Under the pieces are notes generated by a model. That model was not told the DNA's origin and did no database searches. It worked only from the letters and a program-made list of their open reading frames with translations. A program made the position numbers and the translations under genes. A stretch of DNA of 64,000 nt from Anaerolineales bacterium. Its GTDB lineage: Bacteria > Chloroflexota > Anaerolineae > Anaerolineales > Villigracilaceae. The stretch lies in the NCBI GenBank assembly GCA_013360875.1, contig JABWAU010000004.1, positions 1 through 64,000 of the forward strand, read 5' to 3'. How positions within the stretch are numbered: the stretch's first letter is position 1; every line of letters starts with the position of its first letter. Below are positions 43,101 through 52,489 of the stretch, piece after piece.

Positions 43101-44039
43101 TCAGGTGGGCGAGGTTCCGCTTCGCGCCTTCAATTCGATCGGCAGTAAAGAAGCGTAGACGAAGTCCGCCACCGGGGTGGGAACTCCGAGTTCGCGTCCC
43201 TTGCGCCCGATCACGCCGACCATGGATTCCAATTCCGTGCGGCGCCCTCCCTCCACGTCCAGTTGCATCGAAGCCTTAATGTGCGGCGCGGCGTTGTCCA
43301 TGAACTCCAGCGATTTCTGGACGACGTCTGCATCGAGAGCGATCCCCTGCGCCCTCGCCAACGCCTCCACCTCCCGCATCAGGCTGACGATCATCTCCCG
43401 AGTTTCCGGCACGGAACGGTAATCGCCCATCGGCAGGCGCGTCAGCGAACCCAGGCTGCTCGCCGCCGAAATGAACACGAATTTCGTCCACAGGATTTTC
43501 AAGATGTTCTCTGAGACTTCCACTGTAATTCCTGTTTTATGCAACACCTCAAAAATGGATTCGACGCGCTCCGAACGCCTCCCGTCCAGTTCCCCGAAGA
43601 CGATGCGGCGGAACTGCGACACATGTTTGACGACCCCCGGCGCCTCCATCGCGGACGAGAGCCAGGTTGCCCCTCCGAGGACATGATCCAAGCCGACGAC
43701 TTTTCCGATCCGCTCCACGGCGTCCACTCCGTTTTGCAGGCTCAACACCGCCGTCTGCGGACCGATCGCAGGGCGGATGGCTGCCGCCGCCTCGTCCGTG
43801 TGATAGGTTTTGACGCAGAACAGGATGAGATCAACGTCGCTGACTTCAGCAGGGTTATCGGTTGCCTGCGCGGGCGAAACAGTAAAATCCCCGAAGATGC
43901 TTTTGACCTGCAAACCCTTTTCGCGGATGGCTTGCAAATGCGCGCCGCGCGCGATGAACGTCACATTGTTGCCTTGTCGAGCCAGCAATCCGCCGTAATA
44001 AGCCCCTACGCCGCCGGTTCCCATGACCATGATTTTCAT
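43101..44039 (-). CDS. panE: 2-dehydropantoate 2-reductase (ketopantoate reductase)
   Basis: 312 residues. The N-terminal Rossmann domain has MGTGGVGAYYGGLLA (about 6-20) for NADPH; ILFCVKTYHTDEAA and LSLQNGVDAVERI are ApbA/PanE signatures, and the C-terminal helical domain begins around KILWTKFVFISA (about 184), containing the conserved Lys. It makes pantoate for pantothenate/CoA. Other pan genes are not in the window, so a paralogue acting on another 2-oxoacid is possible. It sits between a repeat and the end of uvrA. Confidence 0.88.
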   Translation of the reverse strand: MKIMVMGTGGVGAYYGGLLARQGNNVTFIARGAHLQAIREKGLQVKSIFGDFTVSPAQATDNPAEVSDVDLILFCVKTYHTDEAAAAIRPAIGPQTAVLSLQNGVDAVERIGKVVGLDHVLGGATWLSSAMEAPGVVKHVSQFRRIVFGELDGRRSERVESIFEVLHKTGITVEVSENILKILWTKFVFISAASSLGSLTRLPMGDYRSVPETREMIVSLMREVEALARAQGIALDADVVQKSLEFMDNAAPHIKASMQLDVEGGRRTELESMVGVIGRKGRELGVPTPVADFVYASLLPIELKARSGTSPT

Positions 44040-44058
44040 ATTCAGCCTCCTTTGGTAA

Positions 44059-44117
44059 GTGTACGTGCATACAGGTATACAGGTGTTTCCATGGTATCTG
44101 TCTACCCATGTACCTGC
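44059..44117. repeat. GTACAC/GTGTAC palindromic repeat, family E
   Basis: GTGTACGTGCATACAGGTAT is followed by ATCTGTCTACCCATGTACC. It overlaps the end of uvrA and supplies its last codons and stop. Confidence 0.6.
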
Positions 44118-47068
44118 ACTCCCTCCCTCAAGTGCTCCCTCAAAAACCTCCCCGTATACGATCCCTTCGCTTTCATCACCTGTTCGGGCGTGCCTTCGGC
44201 GATCAACCGGCCGCCCATGTCGCCGCCTTCGGGACCGAGGTCAATGATCCAGTCCGCGACCTTGATGATGTCGAGGTTGTGTTCGATGATCAAGACCGAA
44301 TTGCCCGAATCCACCAGCCTTTGCAGAACTTCGATCAGTTTATGCACGTCCGCCGCATGCAAACCGACGCTGGGTTCATCCAACACGTACAATGTACGTC
44401 CGGTTGCGCGTCGCGAGAGTTCCTTCGAAAGTTTCACGCGCTGCGCCTCGCCTCCTGAAAGCGTCGTCGCGGGCTGACCGACGCGGATGTATCCCAGCCC
44501 GACCTCCTGCAATAGTTTCAACCTGTTCAGCATCGGTGGGTAATTTTTGAACTCTTCGAGCGCGTGATCAACAGTCATATCCAGCACGTCGGCAATCGAA
44601 TATTTATCGCGGAACAAAACCTGCAGGGTCTCGCGGTTGAAGCGTTTGCCGTGACACACGTCGCACGGCACGTACACGTCCGGCAGGAATTGCATTTCGA
44701 TTCGCAGTTCGCCCTGTCCCTGGCAGGCTTCACAGCGCCCGCCGTGCACGTTGAACGAGAAACGCCCGGGCTTGTAACCGCGCACTTTGCTCTCGGGCAG
44801 TTCAGCGAACAACTTTCTGATCTCGTCGAACAAACCCGTGTATGTGCCGGGGTTCGAGCGCGGCGTGCGCCCGATGGGGGACTGGTCAATGTTGATGATC
44901 TTGTCGAGATGTTCCACGCCCTCGATGCGCTCGTGCGCCCCCGCTTGCGTGCGCGCGCCCATCAACTCCGCCGCCAGCGCGTTGTATAAAACGTCGCTCA
45001 TCAACGAGGACTTTCCCGATCCGCTCACGCCTGTGATGCAGACCAGTTTCCCCAATGGGATTTTGACGTCAATCTTCTTGAGATTATTCGCGGACGCACC
45101 CACGATCCTGAGACTCTTCCCATTCCCCTCCCGCCTCTTTTTCGGGACCGGGACCTGCTTCCTCCCCGATAGATATTGTCCTGTCAATGACTTTGGGTGC
45201 GCCAAAATCTGCTTTGGGGTTCCCTCTGCAATCACCTGCCCGCCATGCTCGCCCGCGGCGGGACCCAGGTCAATCACCCAATCCGCTTCGAAGATGGTTT
45301 CGCTGTCATGCTCCACAACCAGAACGGTGTTGCCCAGATCGCGCAAACCCTTGAGCGTTTCGAGCAGTCTTGAGTTGTCGCGCGGATGCAAACCGATCGA
45401 AGGCTCGTCCAGCACGTACAACACGCCCACCAAACGCGAACCCACCTGGGTGGCGAGTCGAATGCGCTGCGCCTCGCCGCCGGAAAGCGTCACTGCGGAG
45501 CGATTCAACGTCAGGTAATCCAAGCCGACGTTGACGAGAAACGTCAGCCGCTCGTGGATTTCCTTCAACACCCTTTCCGCGATGGCTTTTTGTTTTGACG
45601 TGAGCGGGGAGTTTTTCCCTGAAAGTTTCTTCACCCATTCCAATGTTTTCAGCACGTGCCACGAGTTGGCTTCCACGATGTTGACGCCGTCCACGGTGAC
45701 TGCCAGCGCGGCAGGATTCAACCTCTTGCCCTTGCAACTCGGACACGGCCGGTCCGACATGAACTCCGAAATCTTCTCGCGGATGTATTCCGAGTTGGTT
45801 TCCTTGTATCGTCGTTCGAGATTGGTGATCACGCCTTCGAAGGCGCGCGAAAACTTGAATTCGTTTCCGTTTGCGCTCTGGTACGTCATCGGGATCTGTT
45901 TCTCCCCTGTGCCGTACAGGATGATGTGGAGTTGTTCCTTCGTCAGTTCCTTTACGGGTTTGTCCAAATCTATCTTGTACGCTCTGGCGGCGTTCGTCAG
46001 GCTTTGCCAGTAATAGCCGCCTTCCTCCTTCGGTCCGCTCCACTCCATGCTGGCGATCGCTCCCTCGTTCAGGGACAGGTCGCGGTCCGGGATGATGCGC
46101 TCCGGGTCAATCTCCAGTTTCGAGCCGAGTCCCTGGCAATCGGGGCATGCGCCCTGAGGCGTGTTGAAGGAGAACGTACGCGGCTCGATCTCCGGGACGG
46201 TCGAGCCGTGTTCCGGGCAGGCGAGGTGCTCGGAGAATTGAAGGTCGAAGGTCGAAGGCTTGCCCTGAGCAGCGTCGAAGGACCGAAAGTCACCGCTCTG
46301 ACCTTTGACTTGTGACTTTTGACCATCTACCAGATTCACAGTGATGTACCCCTCCCCAAACTTGAGCGCGGTCTCCACTGAATCTGTCAACCGGGTGCGA
46401 GCGGCTTTTCTGTCCTCCTTATCGCCCTCGCGCGAAACGACGAGACGATCCACCACGGCTTCGATGGTGTGTTGTTTGTAGCGGTCGAGTTCGATCTCGT
46501 CGTCGAGCGAATGAACCGTGCCATCCACACGGGCGCGGGTGAATCCTGCCTTGCGGATCTCCTCGAAGACCGCCTGGTACGTGCCTTTGCGTCCGCGCAC
46601 CAGCGGAGCGAGGATGAGGATGCGCGTGCCTTCGGGCAGTTTCTCGATGGCATCCACGATCTCCTGCGCCGATTGGCGCGTCACCTCGCGTCCGCACACG
46701 GGACAGTGGGGGATACCCGTCCGTGCGAAAAGCAGACGCATGTAATCGTAGATTTCAGTCACCGTGCCGACTGTTGAGCGCGGGTTGTGGCTGGTGGATT
46801 TCTGGTCAATCGAAACGGCGGGGGAAAGCCCGTCAATGTAGTCAACGTCGGGTTTGTCCATCTGCCCGATGAACTGCCGCGCGTACGCCGAAAGCGACTC
46901 GACGTACCGCCGCTGACCCTCGGCGAAGATCGTATCGAACGCCAGCGACGATTTGCCCGACCCCGACAAGCCAGTGATGACCACGAACTTGTCGCGCGGG
47001 ATCTCCACGGTGATGTTCTTCAAATTGTGGACGCGCGCGCCCACAACGCGGATCGAATTGGATGACAT
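44102..47068 (-). CDS. uvrA: UvrABC excinuclease subunit A with in-frame repeat insertion
   Basis: 988 residues against about 940 usually. Two ABC-type ATPase halves, with Walker [14 protein letters not shown] (about 33-45) and [13 protein letters not shown] (second half), two LSGGEAQR signatures and the C-terminal zinc finger CEAC...CDVC. The N-terminal zinc finger reads CPEH...CPDC, so one Cys is His. Between VNLVDG and FSEHLACP, residues about 248-276 are a translated dispersed repeat. The last residues (QVHG) come from a family E repeat. UvrA scans DNA for bulky lesions and loads UvrB. Other uvr genes are not here. Confidence 0.95.
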   Translation of the reverse strand: MSSNSIRVVGARVHNLKNITVEIPRDKFVVITGLSGSGKSSLAFDTIFAEGQRRYVESLSAYARQFIGQMDKPDVDYIDGLSPAVSIDQKSTSHNPRSTVGTVTEIYDYMRLLFARTGIPHCPVCGREVTRQSAQEIVDAIEKLPEGTRILILAPLVRGRKGTYQAVFEEIRKAGFTRARVDGTVHSLDDEIELDRYKQHTIEAVVDRLVVSREGDKEDRKAARTRLTDSVETALKFGEGYITVNLVDGQKSQVKGQSGDFRSFDAAQGKPSTFDLQFSEHLACPEHGSTVPEIEPRTFSFNTPQGACPDCQGLGSKLEIDPERIIPDRDLSLNEGAIASMEWSGPKEEGGYYWQSLTNAARAYKIDLDKPVKELTKEQLHIILYGTGEKQIPMTYQSANGNEFKFSRAFEGVITNLERRYKETNSEYIREKISEFMSDRPCPSCKGKRLNPAALAVTVDGVNIVEANSWHVLKTLEWVKKLSGKNSPLTSKQKAIAERVLKEIHERLTFLVNVGLDYLTLNRSAVTLSGGEAQRIRLATQVGSRLVGVLYVLDEPSIGLHPRDNSRLLETLKGLRDLGNTVLVVEHDSETIFEADWVIDLGPAAGEHGGQVIAEGTPKQILAHPKSLTGQYLSGRKQVPVPKKRREGNGKSLRIVGASANNLKKIDVKIPLGKLVCITGVSGSGKSSLMSDVLYNALAAELMGARTQAGAHERIEGVEHLDKIINIDQSPIGRTPRSNPGTYTGLFDEIRKLFAELPESKVRGYKPGRFSFNVHGGRCEACQGQGELRIEMQFLPDVYVPCDVCHGKRFNRETLQVLFRDKYSIADVLDMTVDHALEEFKNYPPMLNRLKLLQEVGLGYIRVGQPATTLSGGEAQRVKLSKELSRRATGRTLYVLDEPSVGLHAADVHKLIEVLQRLVDSGNSVLIIEHNLDIIKVADWIIDLGPEGGDMGGRLIAEGTPEQVMKAKGSYTGRFLREHLREGVQVHG
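46241..46326. repeat. Dispersed repeat inside uvrA
   Basis: AAGGTCGAAGGTCGAAGG, GCCCTGAGCAGCGTCGAAGG and GACCTTTGACTTGTGACTTT blocks; the GCGTCGAAGG-CTGAGC core is shared with the repeat at 42557-42587. It adds about 29 codons without breaking the frame. Confidence 0.8.
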
Positions 47069-47192
47069 AAGACTCCTGTGCTGAAAGTCTATTTTAGCAC
47101 AAATGTTTTATTTTTGAGGGTTTTGCCGACCGCCAAACCTTCATTATACCGAATCGCCAAATTGGACATCCGAAGATGATTTGCAACGCGCA

Positions 47193-47201
47193 TGTTATAC
47201 T
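47193..47201 (+). promoter_or_regulatory. Extended -10 element of the first ECF sigma gene
   Basis: TGTTATACT lies 62 bases before the GTG start. The same nine bases precede the second ECF sigma gene at 59447. No convincing -35 box is seen. Confidence 0.45.
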
Positions 47202-47220
47202 CAAATGCAACTTCTCAAAT

Positions 47221-47251
47221 CCGGCGGGGTTATTTGTGTTAACCCTGCCGG
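47221..47251 (+). repeat. Leader hairpin before ECF sigma gene
   Basis: CCGGCGGGGTTA pairs with TAACCCTGCCGG. It ends four bases before AGGATGGA, the ribosome-binding area, so it could influence translation. Confidence 0.5.
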
Positions 47252-47263
47252 TAGGATGGACGA

Positions 47264-47836
47264 GTGCAGGAGACCGACTTCAAGGAAGAGGAGATCCTAT
47301 CGCTTGCTTCGCAGGGCGACCGTGACGCTTTCGGTCAACTCTACGAGCGATACGTGGACCGCATCTTCAACTACGTTTATTACCGGACGGGCAACCTTCA
47401 CGATGCGGAGGATCTTACCGCCCGCGTCTTTCAGCGGGCGATGAACCACATTAAAAATTACACGGACCGTGGCGTGCCATTTTCCGCATGGCTGTATCGC
47501 ATTGCCCACAACCTGGTCGCAAACTGGCACCGTGACCGCAGCCGCAGGCAGGAGATTCCGCTCGACGACCTGCCCATCCTCCCGACCCGGGGCGATCATC
47601 CCGAAAGGAACCTTGTCCGTTCGCAGGAACAGGAGGCGCTTCTCAAACTCATCCGGCGCCTGCCCCCGGAGCGGCAAAGCCTCCTCATCCTAAAATTCGT
47701 CGAGAACCTCTCGAACGCGGAGATCGGGAAGATCATGGGACGCAGCGAAGGCGCTGTGAAAAGCCTTTACCATAGGACGCTTCTCGCCCTGCGCGATCAT
47801 CTGGGAGACCAAAACATCAACCTCGAAGGAGAGTGA
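47264..47836 (+). CDS. ECF-type RNA polymerase sigma factor
   Basis: 190 residues. Region 2 (about 20-90, with YERYVDRIFNYVYYR, DAEDLTARVFQRA and WLYRIAHNLVANWHRD) and region 4 (about 130-182, LPPERQSLLILKFVENLSNAEIG then GRSEGAVKSLYHR) are clear. The start is GTG 47264, with AGGA eight bases upstream. The next gene is DegV, four bases later, then a small membrane protein; no classical zinc anti-sigma domain is seen, so its control is unclear. Confidence 0.92.
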   Translation: MQETDFKEEEILSLASQGDRDAFGQLYERYVDRIFNYVYYRTGNLHDAEDLTARVFQRAMNHIKNYTDRGVPFSAWLYRIAHNLVANWHRDRSRRQEIPLDDLPILPTRGDHPERNLVRSQEQEALLKLIRRLPPERQSLLILKFVENLSNAEIGKIMGRSEGAVKSLYHRTLLALRDHLGDQNINLEGE

Positions 47837-47839
47837 GCC

Positions 47840-48682
47840 ATGCTCAGAATTGTGACCGATGGCGCCGCCGACCTCCTGCCCGGATGGGACAAGGAATACG
47901 GTATTGACATGATCCCCGTGAACATCCTATTTGGGGAAAAGTCTTATTTGCAGGGCGTCGAACTGGACAACGAGGGGTTTTACAAACTGGTGGACGAAAG
48001 CCGGCGCGTTCCCAAAACGTCCCAGCCTTCGCCGCACCAGTTCGTCGAGTTCTACCGCAGGGTGGCTCAAAAGGGCGATACGATCCTGTCCATTCACATC
48101 ACCGCCAAACTCTCCGGCACTTACGCCTCCGCCGTTTCCGCCGCCGAGGAATTGAAGGCCGAGTTCAACGTCATTCCAATCGATTCCGCGGTCGGTTCGC
48201 TCGGCATCGGTTTGATGTGCCGCGAAGCCCGCAAATTGGAACGCGCCGGCAAAAGTGTGGATGAAATCGTCAGATACATCGAGGAAGTCAAGTCCAAAAT
48301 TCTCATCATCCTCACGCTGGACACGTTGGAATACGCCAAAATGTCCGGGCGCGTAAAAACACTGCAAGCCGCGCTGGCTTCCGTGCTGAACGTCAAACCC
48401 ATTGCGGTATTACGGAACGGCGATTTGGGCATGGCGGAACGGGTGCGTACGCGCAAGGCTTCGCTGGATCGCGTGATCGAAATGGCGAAGGAAGAATACG
48501 GCGACAAGCCGATCTACCTTGCGGCGGTTCACGCGCGCGATCCCAAATCCGGCGAGGCGCTGCTGGAACAGGCGAAACAGCAATTCAATTGCAGGGAGGC
48601 GATGCTCGGCGAACTGTCCATTTCAATTGCCGCAAACCTCGGACCCGGTACCGTGGGCGTGATCCTCTACCCGGCCGAATAG
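47840..48682 (+). CDS. DegV family fatty-acid-binding protein
   Basis: 280 residues. The DegV fold is clear: RIVTDGAADLLPG at the start, the TSQPSPHQFVEFYRR motif (conserved TSxPS), ITAKLSGTYASA, DSAVGSLGIGL and the C-terminal GPGTVGV. DegV proteins such as FakB bind a fatty acid for phosphorylation by FakA; no FakA is nearby. It follows the sigma gene by three bases, an operon likely shared in regulation. Confidence 0.92.
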   Translation: MLRIVTDGAADLLPGWDKEYGIDMIPVNILFGEKSYLQGVELDNEGFYKLVDESRRVPKTSQPSPHQFVEFYRRVAQKGDTILSIHITAKLSGTYASAVSAAEELKAEFNVIPIDSAVGSLGIGLMCREARKLERAGKSVDEIVRYIEEVKSKILIILTLDTLEYAKMSGRVKTLQAALASVLNVKPIAVLRNGDLGMAERVRTRKASLDRVIEMAKEEYGDKPIYLAAVHARDPKSGEALLEQAKQQFNCREAMLGELSISIAANLGPGTVGVILYPAE

Positions 48683-48697
48683 AAACCGTGAGACAAA

Positions 48698-48964
48698 ATG
48701 ATGAGAAGAAAGACCACCAAACTTCCCGACGACATCCTCACCCTCGAAACGCGTCTCGCAGGGACCCTGAAACCGATCCAGCCTTCGAGCGACCTTGTCC
48801 AACGCCTCAGGGATCGCCTCCGCTTCCCGGCTCGCGAGGAGATCGTTTCGCGGCTCGACTGGCGCAGGCTGTTTCTGGTGTTCGGAGGGGTGATGTCTGC
48901 CTTGCTGCTGGTTATCACGGTTGCGCGCGCCTTCTTCCATTTGGTGGGAAGAAGGAATATGTGA
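48698..48964 (+). CDS. Small single-helix membrane protein (candidate anti-sigma partner)
   Basis: 88 residues. A basic, charged cytoplasmic part (1-55) and one membrane helix (about 58-80) followed by a short basic end. The size and place, third in the ECF sigma operon, suit a minimal membrane anti-sigma or accessory protein, but no known domain is seen. Two adjacent ATGs (48698, 48701) could start it, and neither has a strong ribosome binding site. Confidence 0.55.
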   Translation: MMRRKTTKLPDDILTLETRLAGTLKPIQPSSDLVQRLRDRLRFPAREEIVSRLDWRRLFLVFGGVMSALLLVITVARAFFHLVGRRNM

Positions 48965-49104
48965 TTGTTCGTAAGAGGACGAGACCCTAAGTTAAAAGTC
49001 CTATTTTTGTTCTCTCAAAATGCGTAGGATGCGCTCTCCAGCGCATCCAGCAACGTTGAAGATCGTCACTTACGCGCAAGGCGAGTAGTTTTGAAACACT
49101 TTCT

Positions 49105-49123
49105 AAAGGTTTGCCAAACCTTT
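49105..49123. terminator. Short hairpin between convergent genes
   Basis: AAAGGTTTG and CAAACCTTT flank a single base, followed on the plus strand by GGGTCTTTT. It lies just past the stop of the minus-strand gene ending at 49131 and could terminate either side. The rest of 48965-49130 holds a partial family B hairpin (GATGCGCTCTCCAGCGCATC). Confidence 0.45.
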
Positions 49124-49130
49124 GGGTCTT

Positions 49131-49490
49131 TTATTTCAACAACTCGTCGCACAATGTTCGCGCTTCGGCGACGAGGTCCGCATCCACGGGGAGTTTGAAT
49201 TCCTCGGTGACGCGCAAGGTCAAATGGTCTGCGATCAGCCTCAGGTCGGGAGAAAGAAGCGGGTCGTCCTTGAGCAGGTTCAACAGGTCGTACGCGCTCG
49301 TACTTCGTGGACGAATCCCCTTTCGTTCCAGATATTCCCGAACCGCGATCCCCGCCGCGCGCCGCGCGCAAACGCGTGCCTGTCCCTCGTTGCCCCTTGC
49401 GCGCGCCCGTTCAGCCTGCGCGAATTCCTTCCTGATCTCTTCGTAAGGGTCGGCCGTCAATCGAAAAACCTGTATTTCAACAACGCCCAC
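49131..49490 (-). CDS. Small helical protein of unknown function (HEPN-like layout)
   Basis: 119 residues from ATG 49490, all helical. The pattern DPYEEIRKEFAQAERARARGNEGQARVCARRAAGIAVREYL resembles the two-helix start of HEPN-type proteins, but the catalytic RxxxxH is absent, so the assignment is weak. The start overlaps the upstream glycosyltransferase by 34 bases; an alternative TTG at 49460, overlapping its stop (TTGA), would couple translation and give about 109 residues. Co-transcription with the glycosyltransferase is likely. Confidence 0.6.
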   Translation of the reverse strand: MGVVEIQVFRLTADPYEEIRKEFAQAERARARGNEGQARVCARRAAGIAVREYLERKGIRPRSTSAYDLLNLLKDDPLLSPDLRLIADHLTLRVTEEFKLPVDADLVAEARTLCDELLK

Positions 49491-50140
49491 ACGGCTTCGA
49501 ACGCGTCCTTCAACTTGATCTTTTTGCCTTCGGAATAATCGCGCGGGTTGAAGGAGATTGGCACCTCGAAAATGCGGTACTTGCGTTTGAGGACCTTGGC
49601 GGTGAACTCCGGCTCGAAACTGAACCGTTTGGAGCGGATGGTTATGCCTTCGATCACTTTGCGGCGAAAGACCTTGTATCCCGTTTCCATGTCGGTCAGG
49701 ATCGAATCGTACAGCACGTTGGTCATCAGGGTAAGCATTTGGTTTGCCACCTGATGCCAGAACATGGCGACCCGATGCGGCGCGCCCAGAAAGCGTGAGC
49801 CATAGACCACGTCCGCAAGCCCCTCTTCGATCGGCTGAAGCAGGGCAGGGTAGTCGCGCGGATGATACTCTAGGTCAGCGTCCTGAATGAGCAAAACGTC
49901 GCCTTTTGCGGCTTTCATTCCGCTGACGACCGCCGCGCCTTTGCCCTGGTTTCTTTCGTGCAGGATCACGCGGACTTTTCTTTTGCCGTCCAGTTTTTTC
50001 AGGATTTCGCGCGTGCCGTCCTGAGAGCCGTCGTCAACGACGATGATCTCCTTTGCCAGTTTGGTGGCTTGCACGCGCCGGATGGTCTCCTGGACGTTGT
50101 TTGCTTCGTTGTACACGGGGATGATGACGGAAAGGTTCAT
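49457..50140 (-). CDS. Family 2 glycosyltransferase, dolichyl-phosphate mannosyltransferase-like
   Basis: 227 residues, GT-A fold. IPVYNEANNVQETIRRV (about 7-23), VVDDGSQDGT (about 36-45) and the DADLEYHPRDY acceptor/metal motif (about 89-99) are typical of DPM1-like enzymes; there is no membrane domain. It probably transfers a hexose from a nucleotide sugar, such as the GDP-mannose made by the enzyme at 8546, to a polyprenyl phosphate. A GT-C enzyme such as the one at 57905 could use the product, which is speculative. Confidence 0.88.
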   Translation of the reverse strand: MNLSVIIPVYNEANNVQETIRRVQATKLAKEIIVVDDGSQDGTREILKKLDGKRKVRVILHERNQGKGAAVVSGMKAAKGDVLLIQDADLEYHPRDYPALLQPIEEGLADVVYGSRFLGAPHRVAMFWHQVANQMLTLMTNVLYDSILTDMETGYKVFRRKVIEGITIRSKRFSFEPEFTAKVLKRKYRIFEVPISFNPRDYSEGKKIKLKDAFEAVWALLKYRFFD

Positions 50141-50240
50141 GGTATAGTGTTACAGATTATATACGATAACGTCATTCAAAGTTGGGCGTGCTATAATTCG
50201 ATCATCTCCAATTTCGATTTGTCCCATTCCGGGAGGTATT

Positions 50241-51572
50241 ATGACCAACAATCTCATGCGACCCACCGGCGGCTTGAGCGGTTTCACGCCGCCGCCCATT
50301 TATTCGGTGGACGATACCGGCCTGAACGTTCTCTGGCTTCAGGACCTGACGTTGAAGGTTCTATATTCGCAGGGGTATTTGAGCGGGTTCAAGATCGCCG
50401 AGGCGATTGCCCTGCCTTTTGCAGGCGTCACGGACGGGATCCTGGAGGCGCTGAAACGCGAGAAGTTGATCGAGGTGAAATCGTCGCAGGGCGGGTTGGG
50501 CGAGGGCGCATACACCTACGGCATCACCGGGGCGGGGATCACCAGGGCGCGTGAAGCGCTGGAACGAAGTCAGTATGCCGGCCCCGCGCCGGTGCCTTTC
50601 GAGGTGTATAACGAAGCCATGCGCCGGCAGAAAACGGGGCGCATGACCGTCACCGCGCGAACGATGCGCCAGGTGCTTTCGCAACTCGTTATCTCCGAGT
50701 CCACGTTCCAGCGGTTGGGTCCCGCATTGAATTCCGGCACGTCCATTTTCATGTACGGTCCGCCGGGAAACGGCAAGACGAGCGTCGCCCGCGCGTTCGG
50801 CAACCTCATTCTCACACAAACGATGTACATCCCGTATGCCTTGTATCTCGACGGGCAGGTCATCAAGGTTTACGATCAGGTCAGCCATAAACTTGCGCCG
50901 GAGACCGAGGGCGGAGCGTCGCTTCCTAGCACCGGCAACCTTCGCACCAGCGCTCGCCGCGACCCGCGCTGGGTGAAGATCCGCCGCCCGTTCATCGTGA
51001 CGGGAGGCGAGTTGACGCTCGAAGGACTGGACCTCGTGTACGACGACGTGCACAAATTCTACGAAGCCCCCTTCCAGGTCAAAGCCAACGGCGGCATCTT
51101 TTTGATTGACGACTTCGGACGCCAGCAAGTGCGCCCGCGCGACCTGCTCAACCGCTGGATCGTCCCTCTCGAAAACCGCGTGGACTTCCTCACGCTTCAC
51201 AACGGTCGCAAGGTCGAAGTGCCCTTCGACGTTTTGATCGTCTTCTCGACCAACCTCCCGCCGAAAGACCTGGTGGACGAAGCCTTCCTGCGCCGTCTGC
51301 GGCACAAGATCGAGATCGGCGACCCGTCCTACGAGGAATATCGCGAGATCTTCAAGCGCGTGGCAAGCGACAAGAAAGTGGAATACAGCGACCAGGGACT
51401 TGCCTACCTCCTGCAGGAATGGTACATCAAACGCAACCGCAAACTGCGCGCCTCGCATCCCCGCGACCTGTGCGACCAGATCCTGGACATTTCCAGTTAC
51501 CTTTCCGTCCCGCCGACCATGTCGCGCGATATGCTGGACCGCGCCGCAAGAGCATACTTCGTGGACATCTAG
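50241..51572 (+). CDS. AAA+ ATPase with N-terminal winged-helix domain
   Basis: 443 residues. Residues about 25-105 look like a winged helix (LQDLTLKVLYSQGYLSGFKIAEAI ... VTDGILEALKREKLIEV ... YTYGITGAGITRAREALE). The AAA+ core follows: Walker A GPPGNGKTS (about 173-181), Walker B IFLIDDFGR (about 288-296), sensor I VFSTN (about 332-336) and an arginine-finger-like LRRLRHKIEIGDPS. A helical lid ends the protein. The family role is not known to me; a regulated remodelling ATPase is likely. GGGAGG precedes ATG 50241. No obvious partner gene adjoins it. Confidence 0.82.
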   Translation: MTNNLMRPTGGLSGFTPPPIYSVDDTGLNVLWLQDLTLKVLYSQGYLSGFKIAEAIALPFAGVTDGILEALKREKLIEVKSSQGGLGEGAYTYGITGAGITRAREALERSQYAGPAPVPFEVYNEAMRRQKTGRMTVTARTMRQVLSQLVISESTFQRLGPALNSGTSIFMYGPPGNGKTSVARAFGNLILTQTMYIPYALYLDGQVIKVYDQVSHKLAPETEGGASLPSTGNLRTSARRDPRWVKIRRPFIVTGGELTLEGLDLVYDDVHKFYEAPFQVKANGGIFLIDDFGRQQVRPRDLLNRWIVPLENRVDFLTLHNGRKVEVPFDVLIVFSTNLPPKDLVDEAFLRRLRHKIEIGDPSYEEYREIFKRVASDKKVEYSDQGLAYLLQEWYIKRNRKLRASHPRDLCDQILDISSYLSVPPTMSRDMLDRAARAYFVDI

Positions 51573-51660
51573 CATTGCAGCGCAAGGTTAGGAGCAAAAA
51601 TCGCTAAACAGCTTACGCGCCGCGCTGCGCTGCGCATTGGTGCGTACGGAATTTGTTGCC

Positions 51661-52413
51661 ATGTTCAAAGAATTACCTTACCCCATCATCCTTGCCCACC
51701 GAGGCGCGTCGGCTCATGCGCCGGAGAACACGCTTGCCGCGTTCCAACTCGCCGTCGAGCAGGGCGCGGATGGCATCGAACTCGATGTGAAACTCAGCGC
51801 AGACGGGCAGGTCGTGGTCATCCACGACGCGACCGTGGAGCGCACCACCGGCGCGCGCGGGCGCGTAAAGGATATGACCCTGGATGAACTCCGTTCGTTG
51901 GACGCGGGGAGTTTCTTTTCGGACAAATTCAAAGGGGAAAAGATCCCCACCCTCGCGGAGGTCTTCGAAGCGGTGGGCAGGCGCACGTTTGTCAACGTCG
52001 AACTCACCAACTACGACACGCGGCGCGATCACCTCGTCGAATCGGTCTGCATCCTGGTAAAAAAATTCGGAATGCAAAAACGCGTGTTGTTCTCGTCCTT
52101 CCTGCCCTCCAACCTCTCCAACGCCCGCCGTTACCTGCCCGAAGTCCCTACCGGCTTGCTGGCTTTGAACGGCCTGCTCGGCGCTTGGGCGCGTTCGTTC
52201 GGTTTCGCCTTTGGGAAGCACGAGGCGTTGCATCCCCACCTCGGGGACGTGACGCAGCAACTGATCTATTTCGTGCATCGCCTGAAGAAGCGCGTCCACG
52301 TGTGGACGGTGAACGACGCGGCGGATATGCGGAGATTGTTCAAGTGGGGCGTGGATGCGATCTTTACCGACGACCCGCAACTGGCTGTCGGTGTGCGCGG
52401 GGAAAAAGGATGA
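51661..52413 (+). CDS. Glycerophosphodiester phosphodiesterase
   Basis: 250 residues, a GDPD TIM barrel without a signal peptide, so cytoplasmic. ILAHRGASAHAPENT (about 10-24) holds the first catalytic His and metal ligands, GIELDVKLSADGQVVVIHDATVERTT supplies the second His and acidic ligands. It hydrolyses glycerophosphodiesters to glycerol-3-phosphate, which glpD could oxidise. ATG 51661 is preferred; a GTG eight codons upstream is possible. The downstream GH3 gene begins 76 bases after its stop. Confidence 0.92.
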   Translation: MFKELPYPIILAHRGASAHAPENTLAAFQLAVEQGADGIELDVKLSADGQVVVIHDATVERTTGARGRVKDMTLDELRSLDAGSFFSDKFKGEKIPTLAEVFEAVGRRTFVNVELTNYDTRRDHLVESVCILVKKFGMQKRVLFSSFLPSNLSNARRYLPEVPTGLLALNGLLGAWARSFGFAFGKHEALHPHLGDVTQQLIYFVHRLKKRVHVWTVNDAADMRRLFKWGVDAIFTDDPQLAVGVRGEKG

Positions 52414-52489
52414 GGATGAGACCAGGCTTCGGGAACAGCGGACAATTCACGGGTCTGGGAGGAAGCGTTTGCCGGCATTGGGAGAAGGC

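Noticed and set aside
50361..51575. 404-residue frame antisense to the AAA+ ATPase gene
   Set aside because: The opposite strand encodes a clear AAA+ protein with all motifs; the antisense frame has none.
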